Positions 19,488 to 29,217 of a stretch of 64,000 nt of DNA are shown here, piece by piece (the stretch's first letter is position 1; each line of letters starts with the position of its first letter). A program made the position numbers and the translations under genes. The DNA is from Terfezia claveryi (taxonomy: Eukaryota > Ascomycota > Pezizomycetes > Pezizales > Pezizaceae): the NCBI GenBank assembly GCA_015179025.1, contig WHUX01000013.1, positions 310,001 through 374,000 on the forward strand, in the 5' to 3' direction. A model generated the notes under the pieces. The model did not search any database. It worked only from the letters and a program-made list of their open reading frames with translations, and was not told the origin of the DNA.

Positions 19488-22400
19488 ATGATTTCTCGCG
19501 GCACGGCTGTCCCGCTTGTGTTTTTGCTTTGTATCGTATTCTTCGCATCACCTGCTGTGCGTCCCCTTTTTCTTGATCGTAACTCTCCCCTGGACATCTT
19601 GCTAATTCGTCTACAGCTCGCATTCGGTGCTGGAAACATCCCCACTCTCGCCAGAGTCGAAGGCCAAAACTTCCGTCATGGCGACATCGAAGACACTTTG
19701 AAAAAGCTCGTTTACCTCAAGGGCGCAAAATGGACCAGCAAGCTCATTAAGAAAGTTTATTTCGGAAACTGGCTCCGCGATTATTCCCAAGCAGTTGATG
19801 TTGGCACAGTGAAGAGCGTTAACCCTCAATCGATCAGAATCCTCGTCTGGATTTTGGCATTTATGAGTTTTGGGTTTGCGACAGGCGAGTTTGAGGTTAC
19901 CGAGGAGAGGTTGGGCGTTTATCGGCCGGAGGAACATATTGGTAGGTTCATAATCACATCTTCCTTGAGATAGTGGAATGGCTATTAATAGCATATGCAG
20001 ATAATCCAAAGGATTATGCCGACAACCAGGATGCCCGTCTCTACGATGCTCGCTTGCGCCCACCAGTCCATCCAACAGAACTCGCTGTCGACCCACAAAC
20101 CTGCATGAAAAATTATATTGCAAACGAGAACCTTGGAATCGCTACCTCCACAGGATACATCAAGCACTCTCTAAACCGATCCATCCATTTCGGCCGTCTC
20201 TACACTTCCGGTCCGCCTGGGGACGTCAACAACGAAACACATCTCAATGAAGCCCTCCGCTGCCTCGGACAAGCCCTCCATACACTGGAAGACTTTTCCG
20301 CACACAGCAACTATGTAGAGCTTGTTCTACGGGAGATGGGAATGTTGAGTATCTTTCCTCATGTTGGAGCAATGACGCAGATGGTGCTTCCTAACGGGAA
20401 AGCTCTGTTCCCGCTTACCACTGGGACGTTTGGTGGGGTGGATTTCTTGCATTCGGTGATTGGGGAGGCGCAGGATAAGTTTACGCAGACGGAATTGCAG
20501 GAAATGGATGGTGTTTTGGCGCAAGCCCATGAGGATAACAAGAAATCTGGATCGCGACATACACAAACTTCAATCCTCAAAGACCTCCTGAGCAAGATCC
20601 CCAACTGTGCGGGGTTAGCTGCACAAGCAGACTCCCTCGAACAAGCCGCCGATGCGAAGGAACTGCAAAATCTCAAGATTGCCCATCCAGATGAATACGG
20701 CAGCAAGGCTGCACAACGCAAAGACGGGGAATTTGACCCAGTCAAGCTTTCTAGGGATATCTACCCCATCCTCGAGTTCCGCGACAACGCAGTCAAGACC
20801 ATCGCCGCGGCAATTGATTCCATCACTGAACAGATACCCGGGTTTCCAGATTTTACTGAGCTTATGGACACCATCAGCGATCAATTATCGATTTACGTCT
20901 TCTCGGTCTTATCCCCTTATATCCGCCCTGTCATCCAACAAGCACAGATGGAGCTAAAGGTTGGTTCTACAGAAGTCCTTAGCTCAGCAAAGAACCACCA
21001 GTATGAGGTGTGGAGCAACGCGTACTCTACGGACCCAACCCACTCTATGCTCTCCAAGGACCATTTCTCCAATGTACTCAACGCACCCGCAGGGCAAGTT
21101 GCAGCTAGGGTCGTGGAATATGTCGTTCCTCGGGTCCTTTTTGCTTGGGAGAATGTGAACGCGGATATAGGATTGATTTTGTTTGATATTATCAAAGTTC
21201 TCCACCATCCTGGCCTGCGAGATCCCAATACAGAGATTCAGATGGCTATGTTTGAGGTCGTCAGGACTTGGGCTGATGCTTACCCCGGTGGTCATCCAGC
21301 GCTAGAGATGATTCTCAACAGCGAGGCGATTAAGGCGGGGAAGAACCACAAGGGGGGTGTTGGTGGAGATTGTGGACACGGGAAATTGAAGGGAGGTGAG
21401 TGGGATAAAGCCGAGAGGGTCAAGAATAAAAAGAAAGGTAGTAGCAGCAAGGGCAAGAAGGAGGACACCATTAAAATTGGTGGGGTAAGGATACCGACTG
21501 GTGGGCTGGGGCGTGGTGCGGGTATTCTTGGTGGAGGTGCACTCGAGACTATTGCTGGCGCGGCGTTTGCAGGGTATACCGGCGGTACATTCGAGGAGAA
21601 GAAGGACAAAAGTAGAGATAAGGACAAGGAAAAATCCAAGGATAAGGATAAAGAGAAGAAGGATAAGAAAGATAAAGACGAGAAGGATAAATATGGGAGT
21701 TTGAGAGAGAAGGATAAGGACAAGGAGAGGAAGCATAAAGATGAAGATGAAGAAAAGAGACGCAAGAAGGAGAAAGAGAAGGAGCATCTTGCGTATGGGT
21801 CGTATTCCCATGGATCGCATGAAGATGAGGAAAAGAGGCATAAGAAAGAGAGGGAGAAGGAATATCTTGCGTATGGGGGGTACTCCCAGGGTGCGCATTA
21901 TGAGCGGGAGGAGAAGGAAAGGAAGGAAAAAAAGGAAAAGGAAAAAAAGGAAAAGTCAGGATCCCCCACCCCTTATTATACCCAGCAAATGCCAGGAGCA
22001 TATTATTCCGCCCAAGCGCCGGCATTCGACTATAGCGCGACATATAGCCATGGACATGTTACTAACACCTCGGATTCAAAAAACAGGGATAAGGATAAGG
22101 ATAAGTCAAAGTCAAAGGATAAACATAGAAGCTCTGGGAGGGATTATTCGGATGATGAGGATTCCCATCGACGATCATATTCAAGGACGACTCACTCTTC
22201 GGGGAAACACCGGTCACCTAGCTCACCGTCTAAACGAGGACATTCTCCGAAGAGATCCCCAAGTAGGGATTACCATCGCAAACACGCTACCCACGAATAC
22301 GAGTTCCAGTTTGAGAAGCGAAGGGAGGACCATCATCGACGGAATGAGTCTCCAACAGAACAATATCATGCTGGTGTGACTGGAGGTCATCCATACTACG

Positions 22401-22783
22401 AAGAGGGGGAAACCTATGACTACGACTATCGCCCTCCAGTGAGAAGCCCCTTGCCAGAAGGACACCAAATCGACCCGTACGGAGTGCCATCGCATATTTC
22501 CCCGCACACACATGCACATGCACATATTCATCATGAGCATGGAAGGAGCAGGAGTAGCTCGAGAGTGAGGAATGAGTATGTGGAGGTGGAATATGCCGTG
22601 CCGGTGCCTCTGCCGCCGCCTCCCCCTCCGCAGGGGTACCTTGTGGAGGACGGTGAGGATATTAATGTGGTGAGGGCGAGGTATAGTAGGACGGAGCAGG
22701 ATGAGGGGTGTTATGGGGCAGAGGGCCATAAAGGATATGGAGAGGGGTGGAATGGGGCGTATGGGAAAGATTATGGGTATTAG
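19488..22783 (+). CDS. het-c: HET-C family heterokaryon incompatibility protein
   Basis: Three exons: 19488-19556, 19617-19941 and 20001-22783 (introns of 60 and 59 nt), giving 1058 aa. Removing intron 1 joins ...FFASPA to LAFGAGNIPTLARVEG, a clean signal peptide with likely cleavage near residue 25. Removing intron 2 restores VYRPEEHI-DNPKDYADN. Conserved HET-C blocks follow: VYFGNWLRDYSQAVDVG, MKNYIANEN, RSIHFGR and CLGQALHTLEDFSAHSNY. In Neurospora, allelic differences at this locus trigger incompatibility after hyphal fusion; some family members act without that role. The variable specificity region would lie around residues 200-260. From about residue 600 the tail is extremely charged (Lys-Asp-Glu repeats, then Arg/Ser, His and a six-Pro run), unlike the Gly-rich tail of the Neurospora protein. 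The gene looks intact. Confidence 0.92.
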
Positions 22784-23498
22784 GTGGGAGTACCGGTGGG
22801 AGAGGAAATTATGGGGAGTCAGGATGGTTCTTAAGTCGATGTGTGTCGCAGATAGCTTTTGGAGGTGCGGAAGAGGTATGTTGTGAAGTGCGAGGGAGGT
22901 CTTTTGTTACGAACTTTATCGTCATGGAATGGATTTAAACTTGAAAAAAGACCTCGTATGTAGGTGGGAAGCTAGAGAGTGAGAGAAGGTGAGGCATGCC
23001 TTTGCTTTATTAACGACTTTTCTTGCTAGTAGCTAGTACTTAGTTTAGAGATATCAGATGCTTCATGAATTAAATATGAATTTTACTCCAGAGTCATGTA
23101 CCAGAGCCACATCTACACAGAGATTCAAAGTAGTCTTGTGGTATACCTCGAGAATGTACTCTAACTGTGTAAAGCTCCTCCATAATTATCAGCCTGGAGA
23201 TGTAAGAATGAGAGCACGATCTTTATGTCAAGCTGTTTGCAGCTGGAACCGATGCTTATAGAAAAGAGTGAGGACAAGTTATCCCAAACATAAGTGCTAA
23301 TCCTGGCCTTACTAATCCAATACTGCAATCTATTTGAGCAAATATCAATATATAAAACAACTAACACATCCATAATACAAAGTTTTACCAAGAAATTGAA
23401 GTGTGCTTCTTGAGCAGTGCCAGAGGAATTGAAATTTGTACATATACACAAAGCATGCTGCATACTCGCCCTCTGTTATGCGGGGGTACCAAATTCAT
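22784..23498. other. HET-C 3' region, no further gene seen
   Basis: Contains the presumed 3' UTR and short unsupported frames. No clear polyadenylation signal can be singled out. Confidence 0.4.
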
Positions 23499-23511
23499 TG
23501 CCACCTAACTG
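23468..23511. mobile_element. Solo right end of a 50.7-kb-type MITE
   Basis: TTATGCGGGGGTACCAAATT followed by CATTGCCACCTAACTG matches the right end of the MITE at 50729-50872 and is followed by TA. No matching left end is visible nearby, so this is a fragment. It directly abuts the next element through the same TA. Confidence 0.6.
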
Positions 23512-23513
23512 TA

Positions 23514-24777
23514 TGTTCTGGGCCGCTCGGGGGCATCGGCCGCCCGCGGGCGGCATACCCTCTGTGCCGCTCACGGGCAATTTAAATAATTACTCAATTT
23601 GGTGTATAATGTACTTGTATTGATAAAGGTTTACGAGTACTGATTTACCCCCCCCAAAAAAGAATTGATAATGGTATACCTAGCTGAAGCTATCCCAGCG
23701 ACTGCAATAGATTCATGTATTTCCCAATCGATTAGACCTCCACCAATTTGCTTCAGCTAGAGCCGAGAGGTTAATACAGTCAGGATCTGTCAACACTTTC
23801 GTATGTCAATAAATTGAGAATTTTAGATTATTCTTAAAGGATCGGCAATAACAATTAGAGTAGAAATTTTTGCAAACACCTGAAACGAAAACACCAGTAG
23901 TTATAGATGTCTGGTGAACTGTGGTTTACGGAGCAGTTAGCGTATCTGAAATATCATCTGTAAGGTTGGTAGCTGGTTAGAGGTCTTTAGTTACGATACG
24001 CCATACTTAATACAATTGATAGGATTCAGGCTGTGATTTTGTAATAGCTTCGCATATAGTCCTTTATATCAGGTTTTGCCATATCACAACTGCAAAAAAA
24101 TAATGTTTGTTGTAGCTTCGTGCCATTTGATCTCCCATAACTCTGTAAACCAGCATCTACCTATTGTATACTTCTAGGTAGAACCTGCATTCTTTTGGTT
24201 CAAAATCGAGGAATTGAAGTACCTTAGCAATCTGCATCTAGAGTAAAAAGAAATCGTGCAACAAGATATAGACAAAACATATTATAATTATGATTGCTCC
24301 AAACTTCACTGAATTCCACATAGCACAGTGATATTCAGCACAAGATGGACTATATAGCCTAAATAATAAGGCCCCGTCTATTAGAACCCCCATGGATAAG
24401 AACCCCGTAGATAAGAAACTAATTTTCAAATACCTATTGCATAGGAAATATTGCAGATTTCTACAGTAGCAATAAACTCAGTATCCTCGACTCCAATCCA
24501 TTAATCATCAGAGATGAAGTGATGAGTTGTTAACTAACAAGCATGTACTTCATTGTTTGAAGGGCTTGAGGTGATTTTTCGGAATTCCCATTGTTCAATG
24601 TCTGCCAATCAACAGGAAGGGTATGTGATGTGGATGGGGTGGTCAAAAATGACTTCATAGGATGCTTTTTGAGTGTAGCGGAATGTTTTGTTCGATTGAC
24701 ATTTATCAAATTGAGGAATTATATTAATTGCCCGCGACCGGCACAGTGGGTATGCCGCCCGCAAGCGGCCCAGAACA
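23514..24777. mobile_element. 1.26-kb element with GC-rich terminal inverted repeats
   Basis: The left end (23514-23601) and the reverse complement of the right end (about 24705-24777) share about 70 bp at roughly 90% identity, starting TGTTCTGGGCCGCT and running through GCGGGCGGCATACCC and ACTCAATTTG-like blocks. The left copy has a 17-bp insertion that makes the GGCCGCCCGCGGGCGG palindrome. TA flanks both ends (23512-23513 and 24778-24779). The interior has no recognisable protein and is AT-rich, with an 11-bp hairpin CTAGCTGAAGC/GCTTCAGCTAG at 23680-23760. It is a non-autonomous DNA element of unknown superfamily. Confidence 0.75.
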
Positions 24778-25152
24778 TATATAAGTATATATGTCCGGGA
24801 AAAAGTTTTCTTTTCCTCATCCAAGAAAATATTCCGCTTGTGAGGTATGTTTGTTACTATTTATCTATATCTATCTACTAGTCTCCCTTCTTAACTTTGT
24901 AGGGATAATATTTGCGGAGATGAGCGAGCAGGAGTTTCATTATTTTTTTGGGGGGGGTAAAAAATAATATAATATAAAAAATATAAAGCATCATTGTTCT
25001 TTCATCGCTTTTAATTTTGCACTGTGTCACGTTTTTTTCTCACTTAAGTTCTAAGTTTCAATAATCAATATTCCTTATGGAGAAATTTGAGAAAAATCCG
25101 CAAACTTATTTCTAATCTCTTAAAATCAAATGTATTGTGTTATGTAACAACA

Positions 25153-25236
25153 TCTCTGGTAGTATAGTGGTAAGTATTCCCGCCTGTCATACAAGGCTGA
25201 GCGCGGGCGACCGGGGTTCAATTCCCCGCCAGAGAG
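25153..25236 (+). tRNA. tRNA-Asp (GTC) with a 12-nt intron
   Basis: The acceptor stem TCTCTGG pairs with CCAGAGA, with discriminator G at 25236. The D arm follows TAGTATAGTGG (A box). The anticodon stem CCCGC/GCGGG holds the loop CTGTCAC with anticodon GTC at 25186-25188. The T arm includes GGTTCAATTCC (B box). A 12-nt insertion at 25190-25201 lies right after position 37, the canonical place of nuclear tRNA introns. A T run starting at 25238 is the Pol III terminator. All stems pair without mismatch, so it should be functional. Confidence 0.95.
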
Positions 25237-25249
25237 ATTTTTTTTTTTT

Positions 25250-26440
25250 CTTTTCAGGTTATGCGTTTAGAACTGCTGAAGATATATATCTACCTACCTA
25301 CATCAATTGTAGAGGATACTTATCAAAATGTGGAATAATAAATTGAATAATGTCTGATGCACTTTTAGTCAATTTAAATGCTTGATTATTATTGTTATTT
25401 GATGTATGCTTGGAGCAGTTGCGGAATTTGAAAAATCCGCGTGGAGTAGCTGGTAGGTCGTCTGAATTTACTTCTTGACCTTTTTTAGAGTTGAGAAAGC
25501 TTCAGTTTCAGAGGGAAGGGGGAGTTGTGGGTGAATGCTAATGGTAAATTACCGAAAAACTACGCATTCCACTCCACACCCTGGAGGTGTATGCAAACCA
25601 GGGGATGGGGTTCTCGGGTAGCTGTAATGTACATGTAGACAACATTAGACGACCTGGATATACAGTACGTAGCCGAGGAGATGTACCGTAGAGGCCAAAG
25701 CCGTATGGGGTATGATACCAGTCCCCCCCTTTTACTTAGGCCTGAGCTCGAGTTGTACGTGTGTTAAAGCGTCCGTGTTGTTGCTTTGTGCACGTGTTTT
25801 GTGGCATAGCTGTAGAAGGTTCCTCATGGCCAGTCCGGGCTGTCTAAAGGGAAAGAAGGAGGGGCGCCATGGGAAGAGTGGTCTCGTTGTTCATTGGAAT
25901 CAAGTTAAGGTTTCGAGCTAGCGTGAGCTCCGTGCACGTGCCGAGCTTGCCGTCCTCATAGTTGCCGAATTCCAAATCTGTAGCAATTAAGAAGGTGAAT
26001 GGCGAGCCTAGCCGTAAGACCGCTAGCCAGATCATGGAGGAAATTGAACGATTTTCCAACATGTAATTACGTAATAAATAGTTACACATCACATGAGGAA
26101 TATAAAACAATTACCCTATAGAATGGATGAGCGCTAGCATCGCACGACCACGCAACTAATCGTACGACTGCTGTGCAAGACCCATATAAGAGGTGAGGCT
26201 GAATGATGCCATAGCACCTGCCGCGGTAATAAAGATGAGATACAGACTAAAGCTGACATTAGTAAATAGAATTGTCTTATAAACGTAACTTGACTATAAA
26301 AGATCATGCCCCCTCAAACTGTCCATAGGAGTAATAAATTGAAAACTTGAAAGTAAAAGTAATACTGCATCAGAGGTTTCTTATTCAAATCATAATTGCT
26401 GGAGTTCATTTCGATTCTACTCCTATCGATCCGATCCTGA
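25250..26440. other. Intergenic stretch, nothing supported
   Basis: Short frames only. No repeat boundaries or conserved motifs are evident to me. Confidence 0.4.
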
Positions 26441-26498
26441 TCTACAACAGAGAGCGAGCAATTTTCAGTTGTTTTCTCATGCACAATCATATCCAAAG

Positions 26499-26564
26499 GC
26501 AACGCAGCAGGAGTTGGCTCAGTGGTTTAATGCAACGCAGCAGGAGTTGGCTCAGTGGTTTAAT
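26499..26564 (+). repeat. Perfect 33-bp tandem duplication in the pogo relic
   Basis: Two identical 33-bp units (26499-26531 and 26532-26564), exactly 11 codons, so the frame is kept. Confidence 0.97.
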
Positions 26565-26599
26565 GTTAAATTCAAGAATCAATTTAATCAATCAACTGT

Positions 26600-26876
26600 T
26601 TTTTTTTGTTTTTTTTTGAAGTCTGTACGTCTATGGAGCCTTAGGCTCTCCACACTTGCCCACGGAACAACAGGCCACCCTAACCCCCGATCCTCCACTA
26701 CCAAGGCCCATTTGGGACTAGTCTCAGATGAACTTCACTGACCAAGCACGGGAAACCTCCGTGAGGACAAACCCATGCTCCTTGGCTGTTAGAAATCTTT
26801 GAGGGAGGCAGGATTCGAACCTACGAACGCAATTGCATTCACCAGGATGGTTCCCAACTACACCATCCACTCCCAC
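26600..26876 (-). mobile_element. tRNA-derived SINE, copy 2 (well preserved)
   Basis: Minus-strand SINE of about 277 bp. The head carries a perfect A box TGGTGTAGTTGG (complement at 26854-26865) and B box GGTTCGAATCC (complement at 26811-26821), as in tRNA-derived Pol III promoters. The body ends in GAGCCTAAGGCTCCATAGAC, then GTACAGACTTC and poly-A (T runs at 26600-26617). A 14-bp target duplication AATCAATCAACTGT flanks it (26586-26599 and 26877-26890). The perfect duplication and intact promoter suggest a fairly young insertion. Confidence 0.92.
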
Positions 26877-26930
26877 AATCAATCAACTGTACCTCCTATG
26901 TTTTAGCTGTTCAGATACGTAATAGGTATA

Positions 26931-28041
26931 TAATACTAAACCGGTCATGGCCATAGGCACTAGATTTAAGGGGAAAAAAAAATAGAATAATAATGTAATA
27001 CTTAGGGGAGTTAGGAGGGGCAGCGGGGTTAGCGGGAGGGCAGCGGCATAGTGGAGGCGCAATGTGTAGCTAGCTTATATAAAATCACCTCTCCACTTCA
27101 TAAATCCGACATCATATTACCCATGTTCACGTGATTCCACACAATACCTCTTTAAATGCATAACTCCTCTAATAGCCTAACAGCCTCCGGTCCTGGCATC
27201 ATGCTAATATAGCGGTTTGCCAGTAATTGAGTTGAGAAATGTATGGATGGCATTCGAGTTCCTGAATATGTGTAGACGGATAGTAAAGATCGCTTTGGCT
27301 AACCCAACCGTACAGTTGATGGCACAGTAAATTCTTATACGCACAAGAAAACTCGCTATAGAAACATATTTACACCGACTGCCTTAAGATTTAGGGAGGA
27401 AAAAAAGAAGAAAATAATGCTGCCATAACTTTGAAACCCAGAGGAATATTGCTAAGAAACTAGATATTCTCATGGCTTAAAATTTGTCTAGCTAAATGAG
27501 CATAGAGTACTCTGTATACAAGGACTATTATCTCTAGCCCCATAATGTAATCTTATCAGTCACAATACAAGTGACGCAAGAATATGTAATACTGTGAACT
27601 TCTTCCTAATCTCGACCCGACCTTCGGACAAGGTTTGCACTTGCATCCTCGAGGGTCGATTATAATTGTGGACTCATTCTCCCAGCTTCCCAAGCTGCGG
27701 GACCTATTATATATATAACGAGGGCCATAGATATATCGAGCTCGAGCAACATGCAGCGTCGACAATATTAATATTAATACACTAGAATCGGTATGTATCG
27801 GTACTTGGAGACCCTGACTTGCAAAGATAATTTGATACAACACGTACCCGATGAGCCATGATTATGGTCGTGTTGGAAGGCCAGGAAGGAGCCATCATAA
27901 CCCTGATAGTTACCACCATCAGTTGTTGCACCAAGGGCAATATTGGACATGACACTTGATACGGCAGCATAACACAAACGGGGAAGTGAACTTGGTGGAT
28001 ATATACATATCTAAAGTATTAGTAAAGTGGATTTGTATATG
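26931..28041. other. Intergenic stretch, nothing supported
   Basis: AT-rich, with short unsupported frames on both strands. Confidence 0.4.
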
Positions 28042-28072
28042 TGTTCTGGGCCGCTCGCTGGCAATATATTGT
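28042..28072. repeat. Relic end of the 23.5-kb-type element
   Basis: TGTTCTGGGCCGCTCGC followed by TGGCAATATATTG matches the terminal repeat of the 23514-24777 element with the GC-rich middle deleted. It sits directly at the 5' edge of the LINE fragment. Confidence 0.55.
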
Positions 28073-28077
28073 ATCAT

Positions 28078-29217
28078 ACCATAAATCTGCTGTCTCGACG
28101 GAGGTGCCTTTGGTGGACCTTGGGTTGACTAGGGACGCTAAACCAGAGGCGTGGCAGTGGAGGGTCGATGACGTCAAGGAGGACTCCGTCGTGGTGTACA
28201 CAGACGGTAGCATGAGCGAGAAAGGGCACGTGGCAGGAGGGTGGTGCCCTAATGGGGGTAAGGTGAGCGGGAAAATAGGAATTGGATGACTGGCGACGGT
28301 GTGGGACGGCGAGCTTGTGGGGATTAAGAAGGCGCTTGAGGAGGCGGATGAGAGGTGGAAAGATCATGTCAGATTCCCAGCAGTGAAGAAGGCGGGGAAG
28401 GCGGGTAAAGCCAGGACTGCAGACTTGATGGAGGTAGCAGAGCTGATAAGAAAGAGGAGGCAGGAGCTAGGAGAAGGGGCAGTGAAAAAAGGGTGGGAGA
28501 TCACATTTGGGGATTAGAGGCAACGAAGAAGCCGATTCCCTTGCAAAGGAAGGAGCTGGGGAGAAACCCAGGAGACTCAGTGATCACGGAAGGGGGTTTG
28601 AAGCAAGAATCGAAGAGGAGGCGGGAGGAGGAGAGGAAGGTAGCAGGGATAGGGAAGGGCAGGGTGGTGAACTGGGGTAAGGAGGCGAGGGTCAACTATG
28701 TTCATTGAAGGACAGGGAAAGGGAACTTTCAATCCTGGCGGGCTTGATTGGGCGAGACAGCAGACCCGATTTGCCGGAACTGTGGAACACATGCAGAAAC
28801 AGACAGGCAGATAGCCCTGGTCTGCCCGCATGGTGAAGAAATAGGAAGAAGATGTTTTAACTGGGAGGAGATGGACGAGAGGAAGAGGTGGTTGAAGAAG
28901 GTTAAGGATGGAGGGGACGGGTAAACGGTAGACCTTGTTGAGACGTTCTTCTCAAACTTGGATCTGGCTTGAAGACGGATGAATCGGTGAGATGAGAGGG
29001 CCGGGAGTGGGCGTGGCGGCGAAGGTCAACTTATATATATTCCGGAGCAGGGCCGGCAGGGGATGAAGGGGTTATTTCGGTTATATTGACTTCTTAGGAT
29101 TGGGAGGCTGGACGTTTACGTAGCCCGTTGTTCCTTGGTTTATCGAGCCTTTTAAGGTAAAGGAACAGAGCCGTCCCATATCCTTAGGCTACATAGACGT
29201 ATAGACTTCAAACAAAA
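28078..29217 (+). mobile_element. 5'-truncated Tad1-like LINE, RNase H to 3' end
   Basis: The fragment starts just before an RNase H domain: VVVYTDGSMSEKG, VWDGELVGIKKAL and, in a shifted frame, GNEEADSLAKEGAG. It continues with the C-terminal part of fungal LINE ORF2, KGRVVNWGKEARVNYVH, then a zinc knuckle beginning CRNCGTHAET (about 28775-28835). Several stops (for example 28287, 28515, 28707) and shifts break the frame. The 3' UTR ends CCTTAGGCTACATAGACG, then TATAGACTTCAAAC and an A-rich tail. 5' truncation is typical of target-primed reverse transcription. I could not find the target duplication. Confidence 0.85.

Larger units (their letters stand above)
26441..26930 (+). pseudogene. Second pogo/CENP-B-type transposase N-terminal relic
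   Basis: The frame at 26469-26599 reads FSHAQSYPKATQQELAQWFN, then KFKNQFNQSTV, the helix-turn-helix segment of pogo/CENP-B proteins (usually ending QSTVSRIL). The 11-residue block ATQQELAQWFN is duplicated. A SINE is inserted immediately after the QST codons. After the insertion the frame continues only a few codons to TAG. No catalytic domain is seen, so only a fragment remains. Confidence 0.65.

Noticed and set aside
21292..22729. Long minus-strand and alternate-frame open frames over the HET-C tail
   Set aside because: They mirror the Lys/Asp/Glu-rich repeats of the real frame (low complexity) and have no independent support.
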